NCBI GenBank assembly: GCA_964396265.1
Contig: CAYNEM010000023.1
Location: 1 to 23,177, forward strand
Reading direction: 5' to 3'
DNA: 23,177 nucleotides
Source of the DNA: EA-27 sp964396265
GTDB taxonomy: Archaea; Thermoplasmatota; Thermoplasmata; RBG-16-68-12; EA-27
Below, in pieces: positions 1 to 5,915 of this stretch (position 1 is its first letter; each line of letters starts with the position of its first letter). The position numbers were made by a program, and so were the translations under genes. Under the pieces are notes generated by a model. It ran no database searches. It saw nothing but the letters and a program-made list of their open reading frames with translations, and had not been told where the DNA came from.

Positions 1-55
1 GCGGATCGAACGCCCACCGCGAGTTCTACAGACTCGTATGCTGCCCTTACACCAT
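1..55 (-). tRNA. tRNA-Tyr(GUA), 3' part (residues 7 to 63), cut by window edge
   Basis: Read on the minus strand, bases 55 to 1 fold as a tRNA from residue A7 to residue 63. The anticodon arm is CGAGT, loop CTGTAGA, ACTCG, with U33, anticodon GUA (Tyr) and G37. The D-stem is GTGT/GCAT with G-U pairs, the variable loop has four bases, and A15 and U48 can form the Levitt pair. The T-arm shows GGGCG and loop TTCGATC before the window ends. The acceptor 5' strand expected here is absent: element sequence (GGTTTTA in the same register) replaces it and cannot match the CGGGGCA found at the right edge. This copy is therefore interrupted. The missing 5' part lies at 23123-23142. Confidence 0.85.
42..55. 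repeat. attL core, 14-bp direct repeat copy 1
   Basis: TGCCCTTACACCAT occurs here and again at 23123-23136. It corresponds exactly to tRNA-Tyr residues 7 to 21 (A7 through the D-loop A21). Flanking bases differ at both sides (c/g before, a/g after), so 14 bp is the full identity. With an integrase gene 0.7 kb inside, this is most simply the recombination core of an integrated element. Confidence 0.85.
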
Positions 56-186
56 AAAACCAGCTACGAAGCCGCCCTGCGGAGGTGGTCTAAAAGGGTG
101 GCATACTCTCCCATAGAAACGCGATTTCGGCGGGTGCCCTACTTTGGCGTACTAAACGGGCATACTGCGCATCACCGGCTGGTGGG

Positions 187-196
187 TTCCGGTAAG
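187..196 (+). repeat. Arm-type repeat, copy 1 (TTCCGGTAAG)
   Basis: First of three direct copies at the left end, matching 10 bases of the CTTCCGGTAAG motif. It lies about 130 bp inside the attachment core, a spacing suited to an integrase arm-binding site. Confidence 0.5.
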
Positions 197-197
197 T

Positions 198-210
198 CGT
201 CTTCCGGTAA
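198..210 (+). repeat. Arm-type repeat, copy 2 (CGTCTTCCGGTAA)
   Basis: Perfect 13-bp direct repeat with 232-244. It lies 15 bp after copy 1 and 34 bp before copy 3. Proposed integrase (or recombination directionality factor) binding site. Confidence 0.55.
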
Positions 211-231
211 AATCCTAGGTGCCCCCCCGGC

Positions 232-245
232 CGTCTTCCGGTAAG
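232..245 (+). repeat. Arm-type repeat, copy 3 (CGTCTTCCGGTAAG)
   Basis: Third left-end copy. Bases 235-245, CTTCCGGTAAG, are the exact reverse complement of 22998-23008 near the right end. In a circular form the left and right copies would flank the core in opposite orientation, as arm sites of an attP often do. Confidence 0.55.
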
Positions 246-270
246 CACACACGACGCTCAGGACGCGTCC

Positions 271-471
271 TCAGCCCTTCCCGCGACTAGCAGGACGTTC
301 GTCGGGGAGCTCGACGAGCAACACGCGTTTGCCTGCCCATGAGCTTCCGAGGTTCAGGACCCCCATCCCGCGAGGAGTCCTCAAGACCTTCCGAACCTCG
401 GCGCGCTGAGGCATTCCCATTTCGTCGAGGGCAGCGACTACCTCGTCCCGGTACACGATCGACAGCTTCAT
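271..471 (-). CDS. Small protein with AbrB/DUF2080-like C-terminal segment, possible DNA-binding protein
   Basis: This 66-residue protein is the only leftward gene of the left module and is divergent from the integrase operon. Residues about 38-56 (pattern GVLNLGSSWAGKRVLLVEL) resemble the C-terminal part of small archaeal AbrB-fold or DUF2080 proteins, which usually carry a W-x-GK-x-V segment followed by hydrophobic and acidic residues. The N-terminal half looks helical. A regulator or recombination directionality factor fits the position beside the integrase, but this is inference. A weak TATA-like CGTATTTGG lies about 40 bases upstream on the minus strand, with GGAG before the ATG. No overlapping plus-strand frame looks more protein-like. 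Confidence 0.55.
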   Translation of the reverse strand: MKLSIVYRDEVVAALDEMGMPQRAEVRKVLRTPRGMGVLNLGSSWAGKRVLLVELPDERPASRGKG

Positions 472-543
472 CGAGAGGGGCTCCAGGCGGTCTGATTCGT
501 CGTCGCCCCAAATACGCTCCGGGCAAAGTCAGGGTCGGGGTGC

Positions 544-565
544 TGTCTGACAAAGGTTCAAGTAG
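544..565 (+). promoter_or_regulatory. Promoter of the integrase operon with adjacent small palindrome
   Basis: TTCAAGTAG at 557-565 is a TATA-type box whose first T is 30 bases before the GTG at 587, the spacing of a leaderless archaeal transcript. The same motif precedes the other two operons. TGTCTGACA (544-552), an odd palindrome, sits 4 bases upstream and could be the operator of the first gene product. Confidence 0.6.
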
Positions 566-586
566 GGTTAAAGCATTGTACCCGCA

Positions 587-775
587 GTGTCCCCGCCCGC
601 GTACGACCAGGTGACTGTAGACGATGAGGTCGCTATTGAGGTCAAGGAGATCTACGACGCGAACCCCGGCCTGTGGCCCTCGCGACGCGCCCTCTACCAC
701 GACCTCCTCCGGCGCGGGCTCCTGAACCTTCGAACGCAACTGCGAGGTGTGAACCGTGTCTCGAACAATCCGTGA
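587..775 (+). CDS. Ribbon-helix-helix (CopG/Arc-type) transcription regulator
   Basis: This 62-residue protein has a short beta strand around residues 7-15 (YDQVTVDDEV), a helix at about 15-25, then SRRALYHDLLRRGLL at about 30-44. That end matches the S-R-x-x-x-L-L-R-x-G-L signature of the second RHH helix. Such proteins act as dimers on short palindromes. The GTG start is chosen because it lies 30 bases from the TATA-type box. An internal GTG at 611 is the alternative and would keep most of the strand. It overlaps the integrase start by 20 bases, so it is probably the first gene of the operon and its repressor. It is also a candidate binder of the TGATATATCA sites before the middle module (inference). 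Confidence 0.7.
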   Translation: MSPPAYDQVTVDDEVAIEVKEIYDANPGLWPSRRALYHDLLRRGLLNLRTQLRGVNRVSNNP

Positions 776-2192
776 GCCCGGACGTCCGCGATCGGACTGG
801 GACAAGGATCCCGTGCTCGTCCGCGACTGGTGGACGAGGGCCCGCGCGAGGGACTGGAGCGAGGACAGCGTCCGGGGCGGACGCGCGGTGATCCGCCGCT
901 TCCACGACCTGTGTCGGTCCCGACACGGGAAGGACTACTACCGCCCCGACCAGAACAAGGACGAGGTCACGTGGGAGGACGCCCGGGCGTTCCTCGAGAT
1001 CGACTTCGCGCGCAGGACGCGCGAGGGCAAGCCGCTCGGCGCCAAGTCGAAGCGGAACATCCGCTACGCCGTCCTCTCGTTCTTCGAGTTCCGGCGCGAG
1101 GAGTTCCTCGACAACGATCAACACAAGCGCGACTGGGAGAACGTCCGCGACCTGCCGACCCCGAAGGTCCAGGACGAGCCCGGATCCGGCTGGAAGCCGT
1201 TCGCGCTCGAGCACGTGCACCTGATCCTCAAGGCCGCCCGATCGTACGACACGGTCGCGGCCGGGGACGGCGGAGGAGGAGAGGTCGTCACGAGGCCGAA
1301 CGAGGACTACGAGGTCCTCGCCCTCCTGCTTTACACCGCGGGCCGCGCGCAGTTCTTCGGCCTCCGCACGGACCAGCCGGACCTCGAGCGGGGTGCGATC
1401 CGCACGCGGATCAAGGGCGACTACTTCGAGGAGATCCCGCTCCACGAGCTCCTCGTGAAGATCCTGCGCGACTACCTCGGGCCGGACCCCGGGCGTCGCA
1501 TGCTGTTCACCTCTGCGCGGTACGCGTACGACGACCACCACGCGTGGGAGGGCGCGGGCCCGTGCTCGTACGGGTCCTGCGGATCCCGCGAGGACCTCCG
1601 CACGTACTTCGGCCCCGAGGGCGACGTCCCCCTCTGTCTCAAGCACCTGAGGCGCACGATCGGGATCGCCAAGCAGTCGAACCGCCAGCGCATCGGCGCG
1701 ATCATGGCCCGCGTCGAGGAGGCCCTGCACCGCCTCTTCCCGGACGCGCTCGAAGAGGTCTGGGATCCGCAGCGGCAGGCGTTCGTGCGCGTCCCGATCC
1801 ACCTGCACGCCCACCGGTTCCGCGAGACCGTCGTGACGCACGGCCTGGCCCTCGGGTTCCGGCCCGAGCAGATCACGGAACTCACGAAGCACAAGTCGGA
1901 CTCCTGGAAGAAGTACAACAAGCCCTCGATCACGCAGATGCGGGAGAACGTCGGCCGCGTGGACCTCGTGCAGGCGTCCGAGGCCGCGGGGCGCGGCGAG
2001 GCTCCGGTCCGCGTGAGGACGGATCTCGAGCAGGTCCTCGACCTCGTGCGCGACGAGCTCCGCCAGGAGCGCGAGGAGCGGCGGCGGATGGCGGACGAGA
2101 ACCGGCAGTTGCGCGCGCAGCTGAGCGACCTGATGGGCCAGCTCCGCACGGGCGTCGTGCGCCCCGACGTCCAGGACGAGGTGATCCCGTGA
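756..2192 (+). CDS. int: Tyrosine recombinase / integrase with zinc-finger-like insertion and C-terminal coiled coil
   Basis: This 478-residue site-specific recombinase is the likely enzyme for the tRNA-Tyr attachment site. The N-terminal core-binding region (about 15-120) is followed by the catalytic domain. Its residues are R197 (in TAGRAQ), K220 (in IKGD), H353-x-x-R356 (in HRFRET), H379 and nucleophile Y387 (in KKYNKP). R-to-K and R-to-Y spacings match XerD-like enzymes. The R197-to-H353 distance (156 residues, against roughly 100 in XerD) shows an insertion of about 60 residues. The insertion carries C270-x4-C275-x18-C294-x2-H297, a possible zinc site. Residues about 425-465 (EQVLDLVRDELRQEREERRR onward) form a coiled coil. 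The start is GTG 756, overlapping the regulator gene. The stop overlaps the next GTG. Confidence 0.93.
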   Translation: MSRTIREPGRPRSDWDKDPVLVRDWWTRARARDWSEDSVRGGRAVIRRFHDLCRSRHGKDYYRPDQNKDEVTWEDARAFLEIDFARRTREGKPLGAKSKRNIRYAVLSFFEFRREEFLDNDQHKRDWENVRDLPTPKVQDEPGSGWKPFALEHVHLILKAARSYDTVAAGDGGGGEVVTRPNEDYEVLALLLYTAGRAQFFGLRTDQPDLERGAIRTRIKGDYFEEIPLHELLVKILRDYLGPDPGRRMLFTSARYAYDDHHAWEGAGPCSYGSCGSREDLRTYFGPEGDVPLCLKHLRRTIGIAKQSNRQRIGAIMARVEEALHRLFPDALEEVWDPQRQAFVRVPIHLHAHRFRETVVTHGLALGFRPEQITELTKHKSDSWKKYNKPSITQMRENVGRVDLVQASEAAGRGEAPVRVRTDLEQVLDLVRDELRQEREERRRMADENRQLRAQLSDLMGQLRTGVVRPDVQDEVIP

Positions 2193-2341
2193 TCATTCGG
2201 ATCCGCCGCGGGCGCCTGGTCGGCCTCTACCCGTCGGCGACGTGGCACGATCGACCCGTGGAGGACCGCCCCCTCCGGGACCTCGACGCGCAGATCCGGA
2301 GCGTCTTCGGCCGCCGCGCGCACTGGGAGCTGAGGCCATGA
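2189..2341 (+). CDS. Small hypothetical protein (50 aa)
   Basis: This short basic protein begins with MIIRIRRGRLVGLYP and ends HWELRP. Its GTG overlaps the integrase stop (GTGA) and its stop overlaps the next ATG (ATGA), so it is translationally coupled on both sides. That coupling is the main evidence that it is real. No family is recognised. Confidence 0.55.
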   Translation: MIIRIRRGRLVGLYPSATWHDRPVEDRPLRDLDAQIRSVFGRRAHWELRP

Positions 2342-2535
2342 ATCCGATCCTGAGGGAGAGCGTCGCCGGCCGACTCGTCGACGCGCGGTGCTGCCGGGTG
2401 TGCAAGTGCACGGACGAGCGTCCGTGCGAGGACGGCTGCTCGTGGGTCGGGGACGAGGACCTCTGCAGCTCGTGCGTCCCCGAGATCCACGGCGGCGACG
2501 GGTACGTGACGTGGCCGGACGGTGATCTCCCTTGA
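2338..2535 (+). CDS. Small Cys-rich zinc-binding protein, phage-type CxxCxC / LCSxC motif
   Basis: This 65-residue protein has cysteines at 18, 19, 22, 24, 30, 34, 43 and 46. The layout C-R-V-C-K-C-T-D-E-R-P-C-x3-C-S-W, then D-L-C-S-S-C, is a recurrent zinc-binding pattern of small phage and mobile-element proteins. A tryptophan follows the fourth cluster residue, as in those proteins. The role is unknown; such proteins usually bind nucleic acid or other proteins. The start overlaps the preceding stop by four bases and the stop overlaps a TTG start of the next gene. Confidence 0.75.
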   Translation: MNPILRESVAGRLVDARCCRVCKCTDERPCEDGCSWVGDEDLCSSCVPEIHGGDGYVTWPDGDLP

Positions 2536-2948
2536 GCATCGTCGTCGCCGTCGCACCCCCCCCCGCGCCGCGGACGTCGCGCGAGATCCTCGTCGAGCTC
2601 CTCGACACGCGCCTGGAGCTCGGCGCGGCGTACGTCGCGCACGGACAGTTCGCGGAGCTGCAGGACCTGCTCGAGTTCGCCGTCCAGGACGCGCGCGCCC
2701 TGGTGACGATCGACGACGGGGCCGTGCAGGCCCGGATCGACGCGTACGCCCCGAAGGGCGACGGGAAGAAGCGGAGGAAGGCGCGCAGGAAGAAGCGCGT
2801 CGTGAAGGCCGCGAGAGCTCCGAGGTCCAACGCGAAGGAGATCCGCGAGCGTCCGTGCCCGCGGCCGAATTGCACGTGGAAGAAGGTGACGACGGCCAAC
2901 GGCCTCGCGATCCACGTCGGACGCGCGCACATGGGGGAGACGTTCTGA
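2532..2948 (+). CDS. C2H2 zinc-finger protein with lysine/arginine-rich linker
   Basis: In this 138-residue protein the N-terminal part (about 13-70) is helical and acidic to neutral. Residues about 78-96 are strongly basic (KKRRKARRKKR). The C-terminus holds a single finger, C109-x4-C114-x13-H128-x4-H133, slightly longer than the classical C2H2 spacing. The layout suggests DNA or RNA binding through the finger and basic stretch. The start is TTG within TTGA, overlapping the previous stop. Single C2H2 proteins of this kind are frequent in archaeal viruses and plasmids. The regulatory target cannot be read from sequence. Confidence 0.75.
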   Translation: MSIVVAVAPPPAPRTSREILVELLDTRLELGAAYVAHGQFAELQDLLEFAVQDARALVTIDDGAVQARIDAYAPKGDGKKRRKARRKKRVVKAARAPRSNAKEIRERPCPRPNCTWKKVTTANGLAIHVGRAHMGETF

Positions 2949-3073
2949 CGAAGTGCGAGCAGTGCGGATCGGAAGTCGGACCGTTCATCCGTGCGTCGTC
3001 GGGTCCTGACGACCAAGGACGGACGCTCTGCGCCGACTGCATGTTCGTCGCGCTCGAGGGGGCGTTCGGGTGA
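2945..3073 (+). CDS. Tiny zinc-ribbon protein (42 aa) with apparent CTG start
   Basis: C4-x2-C7 and C29-x2-C32 make a compact two-knuckle zinc ribbon. No ATG, GTG or TTG lies near in frame; the nearest upstream candidate is a GTG at about 2876. A CTG at 2945 overlaps the previous stop as CTGA, the same four-base coupling used by its neighbours, so CTG is proposed as the start. The stop overlaps the GTG of the next gene. Confidence 0.55.
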   Translation: MTKCEQCGSEVGPFIRASSGPDDQGRTLCADCMFVALEGAFG

Positions 3074-3462
3074 GGTTCCTGGACTCGGCCCTCTCGCTCG
3101 CCGCGTTCTGGACCTGGCTCTCGTACCTGTGGTTCGTGGTGTCACCACGGAACGGCTTCGCGTTGGTCTCCGGCCTGTTCAGCGTGCTCGTCTTCCTCGG
3201 CCTCGCGATCTCTTTCTCCGTAGACCTGCGCCGTCGCGAGGAGTCCGACAAGGCCCGCCTGGAGAGGAATGCGACGACGGACCCGCGCGATCCGATGTGG
3301 GCCCTCGAGGTCCTCGAGGACGATCGCGTGCCGAGCGCGAACGCGCGGAAGATCGAGTCGCCCGACAAGGCGTACCCGCACGAGGTCGTCGTGATTGCCT
3401 CAGAGGAGGAGATCGCGGACCTCGTCCGTCTCCTGCGGCGAGCCGTGGGGGCGGACCCGTGA
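3070..3462 (+). CDS. Two-TM membrane protein, paralogous to the 14897-16009 product
   Basis: In this 130-residue protein two hydrophobic segments (about 5-25 and 30-50) form a membrane hairpin, followed by a charged cytoplasmic tail (about 52-130). The second segment, GFALVSGLFSVLVFLGLAIS, is identical over 20 residues to one in the 370-residue protein at 14897-16009. The flanking FW-x-WLS-x-x-W-x-VV-x-PR is also shared. At DNA level the 57-base stretches differ only at synonymous positions. It is the only membrane protein within the zinc-finger run, so it may be a partner or competitor of the envelope protein. Its start overlaps the upstream stop as GTGA. Confidence 0.75.
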   Translation: MRFLDSALSLAAFWTWLSYLWFVVSPRNGFALVSGLFSVLVFLGLAISFSVDLRRREESDKARLERNATTDPRDPMWALEVLEDDRVPSANARKIESPDKAYPHEVVVIASEEEIADLVRLLRRAVGADP

Positions 3463-3638
3463 AGGCGATCACCGCGAAGCAGGTCTGGCGGTGGCGCGAG
3501 CAGGTCCACGCGATCGCGGACCGGATCTCGGCGCACGAGCACGGCCGCGAGCTCGCGGATCCGTTGTACGTCTTCTGCGACGAGCTCGACGCGTTCGCGC
3601 ACAGTCACGGCACGCTCGAACGGAGGCCGGCGAAGTGA
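3459..3638 (+). CDS. Small hypothetical protein (59 aa)
   Basis: It is predicted to be helical, with KQVWRWREQVHAIADRI followed by a Cys-containing helix (YVFCDELDAF). Both ends overlap neighbouring genes by GTGA. No family is recognised, and operon coupling is the main support. Confidence 0.55.
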   Translation: MKAITAKQVWRWREQVHAIADRISAHEHGRELADPLYVFCDELDAFAHSHGTLERRPAK

Positions 3639-4393
3639 TCACGACGGTCGCGCGCTGCGATCGCTGCGGGCACACGTGGATCTGGAAGAGAGCACCGCCT
3701 CGGTGCAACAAGTGCTGGTCGTGGAAGCAGGTCCGCGTGATCAACACGGAAGAGCTCGCCCAGGTGTACGATCAGAAGTATCCCCCGTTCCTCTCCCTCT
3801 CCTCGGCGCCCCAGATTCCGGCCCGTGCACAAACGCCGGCCTCGCTTCCCATGGGGATGGACGCCGAGGAGGCGACGGCGGACCGGCGAGCACCCCATCA
3901 CGAGACCCTCGCCGGCCCGCCCCGCTTTTCTTCCGAGTCCACAACGCGGGAGATCTCCCGGCCCCCGCCTCCTTCCCCCGCACCCCGAACCTCCACCCCC
4001 GCGCCGGCCGCGCCGCCGCGATCCACGTCCTCGACGCCTAAACCTCGAGTCGAGGACACCAAGCCGACCAAGCCGACAACGGGCGGCGTCCCCCCAAGCT
4101 TCACTGAGCCGCCGCCCACTTTTTCTCCGCGGCCGGCCGAGCCCCACGTGGACACCGCGTGGCTCCGGGTGATCTACCTGGCGAAGGCGTGGTCCAACAA
4201 GTCGTACGAGGACCAGCACCACCTCATCCGGGGCGCGATCCAAACCCGCGCGCAGGATCTGGTGAGGGAGATCGGCACGAAGGAGGCCAGGGCCGAGGCC
4301 GACGCGTTGATGGGCATGAGGTACAACGTCGTCGAGCTCGACCGGATGCGGGAGCAGTGGCTCGAGGGGATCGAGGGGAGGGGCGGGCGATGA
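3635..4393 (+). CDS. Zinc-ribbon protein with proline-rich linker and helical C-terminal domain
   Basis: In this 252-residue protein C8-x2-C11 and C24-x2-C27 form an N-terminal zinc ribbon with aromatic residues between (HTWIW). Residues about 55-170 are a Pro/Ser/Thr-rich, probably unstructured linker (for example RPPPPSPAPRTSTPAPAAPP). Residues about 172-245 (DTAWLRVIYLAKAWS onward) are helical and end in a basic Gly/Arg tail. The plan of a nucleic-acid-binding ribbon tethered to a protein-binding domain is plausible, but no family is recognised. The DNA of the linker has many CCC runs, unlike the neighbours. The start and stop overlap adjacent genes by four bases. Confidence 0.7.
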   Translation: MITTVARCDRCGHTWIWKRAPPRCNKCWSWKQVRVINTEELAQVYDQKYPPFLSLSSAPQIPARAQTPASLPMGMDAEEATADRRAPHHETLAGPPRFSSESTTREISRPPPPSPAPRTSTPAPAAPPRSTSSTPKPRVEDTKPTKPTTGGVPPSFTEPPPTFSPRPAEPHVDTAWLRVIYLAKAWSNKSYEDQHHLIRGAIQTRAQDLVREIGTKEARAEADALMGMRYNVVELDRMREQWLEGIEGRGGR

Positions 4394-4686
4394 CGTACGG
4401 CGCCCTCATCATGGGCTACGTCAAGGACCTCGACATCGTCGTCCCGCTGCGGAAGGAGATCCGGATCCGCGACCCGCGCGACGGGCGGGAGTACGACGCG
4501 TGGGAGATCGTCGTCGAGAGGATCGACCAGGCGATGTGGCCGAAGCTCCTCGAGGACATGCGGAAGAGGTTCCCCGACGCGCCCAAGGACGACGCGGCGT
4601 TCAAGGCCGCGCTGCTCGCGCAGGGAGGCCTCCCGATCCGCGCGGAGCGCGTGGACGTCGTCTACGACATCCGGGGGTTCCTCTGA
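4390..4686 (+). CDS. Hypothetical protein (98 aa)
   Basis: It is a soluble alpha/beta-looking protein with an N-terminal strand-rich part (DLDIVVPLRKEIRIRD), a helix (DQAMWPKLLEDMRKRF) and a final strand (ERVDVVYDIRGFL). The ATG overlaps the upstream stop (ATGA), and the next gene starts immediately after its stop. No family is recognised. Confidence 0.65.
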   Translation: MTYGALIMGYVKDLDIVVPLRKEIRIRDPRDGREYDAWEIVVERIDQAMWPKLLEDMRKRFPDAPKDDAAFKAALLAQGGLPIRAERVDVVYDIRGFL

Positions 4687-4902
4687 ATGGCGTACGACGA
4701 CGAGCTCGCCGGCAAGAAGACGTGCCCCCGCTGCGGGAGGATCCTCGAGCCGAACATTCGCGCGGACCGCGTCGCGGCCGGCGTCGACCTGGTCCTCAGA
4801 TTTCACTGCCCCACGTGCCCGGGCGTGACGAACCCGAACGAGTGTCGCTGTCGCTCGAGCGTCCGCGATCCGGCTCGGCAGGGCGGCTTCTTCGGAGTGT
4901 GA
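4687..4902 (+). CDS. Small zinc-ribbon protein (71 aa)
   Basis: C13-P-R-C16-G and C41-P-T-C44-P-G form a zinc ribbon, with two more cysteines in N-E-C-R-C. The ATG follows the preceding stop directly. It lies just before the RusA-type resolvase gene, so it could be an accessory factor for DNA recombination, but only position suggests that. Confidence 0.7.
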   Translation: MAYDDELAGKKTCPRCGRILEPNIRADRVAAGVDLVLRFHCPTCPGVTNPNECRCRSSVRDPARQGGFFGV

Positions 4903-4906
4903 ACGG

Positions 4907-5380
4907 GTGTACACGGTCCTCGAGGAGTGGGTGATGTTCGTGAAGGGCGTCCCCGTCCCGCAGGGGTCCACGCGCGCGTTCGTGCCGAAGTCCGGCCGGA
5001 TGATGGGGCGGCCCGTGATCACGACCACCGCCAAAGGCCTCGCCGCGTGGCGCACGCTCGTCGCTCTGCGCGCGCAGGAGTTCAACGATCCGGCGTTCCC
5101 CATCGAGGGCCCCGTGTCCCTCAAGCTCCGCTTCTTCCTCCCGCGTCCGAAGTCCGAGCCGAAGCGGCGTGCGACGTTCCCCGACCGGAAGCCCGACCTC
5201 GACAAGTGCGCGCGCGGGGTCCTCGATGCGCTCACGGGCATCTGCTACCGCGACGACGCGCAGGTCGTGTTCCTCGAGGCGTACAAGTTCTGGGCGCAGG
5301 ACCCGCACGCGTCGCCGGGTTGGCGGTCGCCGCCGGGCGTGAGGATCCTGCTGCAGTCGATCGAGCGCGAGGTGCACTGA
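4907..5380 (+). CDS. rusA: RusA-family Holliday junction resolvase
   Basis: This 157-residue endodeoxyribonuclease of the RusA fold acts as a dimer that cuts four-way DNA junctions. The N-terminal V-K-G-x-P-V-P-Q-G-S-T-R segment matches the family start (G-x-P-x-x-K-x-R-x-R). The acidic metal site is present as PDLDK (D97, D99) and YRDDAQV (D116, D117), equivalent to D70, D72 and D91 of E. coli RusA. The length is slightly above the E. coli protein (120 aa). GTG 4907 lies four bases after the upstream stop; ATG 4934 is an alternative closer to the family start. It likely resolves replication or recombination intermediates of the element. Confidence 0.88.
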   Translation: MYTVLEEWVMFVKGVPVPQGSTRAFVPKSGRMMGRPVITTTAKGLAAWRTLVALRAQEFNDPAFPIEGPVSLKLRFFLPRPKSEPKRRATFPDRKPDLDKCARGVLDALTGICYRDDAQVVFLEAYKFWAQDPHASPGWRSPPGVRILLQSIEREVH

Positions 5381-5598
5381 TGGTCCTGAGCGATCGCGAA
5401 CGGCAGGTCGCGTTGTACGCGTTCACGACCGGATGGATGGCTTCGATGGAGCTCAGCCTCGAGGAAGGAAAGGTCTTCATCGAGACCCACGGAATCGCCG
5501 GGAAGACCCGTGATCTCCGCGAGGAGAAGGAGCTCCCCATCCTCTGCGCGATCCTGTGGGAGAAGCTCGAGAGGGACCGCAAGGTCCAGGTGCCGTGA
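5380..5598 (+). CDS. Hypothetical helical protein (72 aa)
   Basis: It is predicted to be all-helical (RERQVALYAFTTGWMASMEL, then an acidic helix with a single Cys). The ATG overlaps the resolvase stop by one base (TGATG), and its own stop overlaps the next ATG in the same way. No family is recognised. Confidence 0.6.
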   Translation: MVLSDRERQVALYAFTTGWMASMELSLEEGKVFIETHGIAGKTRDLREEKELPILCAILWEKLERDRKVQVP

Positions 5599-5915
5599 TG
5601 CCCGCGAAGGAGTACGTCGACCTCACGATCCGCCGGCGGTACGCGGACTGGATCCGCCAGCTCGTCGAGGCGCGCGCGCCCGGCGTGTTCGCGAAGGCCG
5701 CGGGGAAGCAGCGGTTCGTCGCGGCCGTCGTCCAGGAGCTCCTCGACAAGGTCCTCCTCGAGGTCACGCTCGCGCTGCCGGACGACGTCGTCGCGAGGAT
5801 CCTCCGCGAGGTCCACGTCGAGGACCCGCGCGCGACGACGCTCCTCGAGTACGACGGGACGCCCGTGTCGATCGTCGCGATGGACGGCGACGAGGACCAG
5901 GAGGGCGGGGCGTGA
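5598..5915 (+). CDS. Hypothetical protein (105 aa)
   Basis: It starts with a strand-like segment (EYVDLTIRRRYADWI) and helices (KQRFVAAVVQELLDKVLLEV), then a beta-rich acidic C-terminus ending DGDEDQEGGA. The beginning faintly recalls a ribbon-helix-helix strand plus helix, but not enough for a call. It is coupled to both neighbours by overlapping start and stop codons. Confidence 0.6.
   Translation: MPAKEYVDLTIRRRYADWIRQLVEARAPGVFAKAAGKQRFVAAVVQELLDKVLLEVTLALPDDVVARILREVHVEDPRATTLLEYDGTPVSIVAMDGDEDQEGGA

Larger units (their letters stand above)
56..270. other. Non-coding left end with integrase-site-like repeats
   Basis: I see no convincing gene in these 215 bases. The base composition is visibly less GC-rich than the genes. 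A 68-codon plus-strand reading frame (38-244) spans the attachment core and the arm repeats and looks accidental. Besides the CTTCCGGTAA copies there is an 8-bp repeat GGCATACT at 100-107 and 159-166, and a core-like stretch GTGCCCTAC near 134-142. On the minus strand CCTTTTAGA (about 88-96) is a weak TATA candidate pointing toward the tRNA 3' part. Confidence 0.6.

Noticed and set aside
1..72. Trans-spliced split tRNA-Tyr, with the two transcripts pairing through CTACCGAAGC and GCTTCGTAG
   Set aside because: The pairing exists, but on the 3'-part leader the cut site would lie about 22 bases from the helix and I find no bulge-helix-bulge motif, so splicing is unsupported.
38..244. 68-codon plus-strand reading frame at the left end
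   Set aside because: It spans the attachment core and host tRNA bases and ends in the arm repeats; composition is not protein-like. Kept only as a conditional idea for the circular form.
642..1892. Long minus-strand frame opposite the integrase, and similar long frames opposite or beside the giant proteins
   Set aside because: These are shadows typical of GC-rich coding DNA: Arg/Pro/Gly-rich, no motifs, overlapping genes with clear domains.
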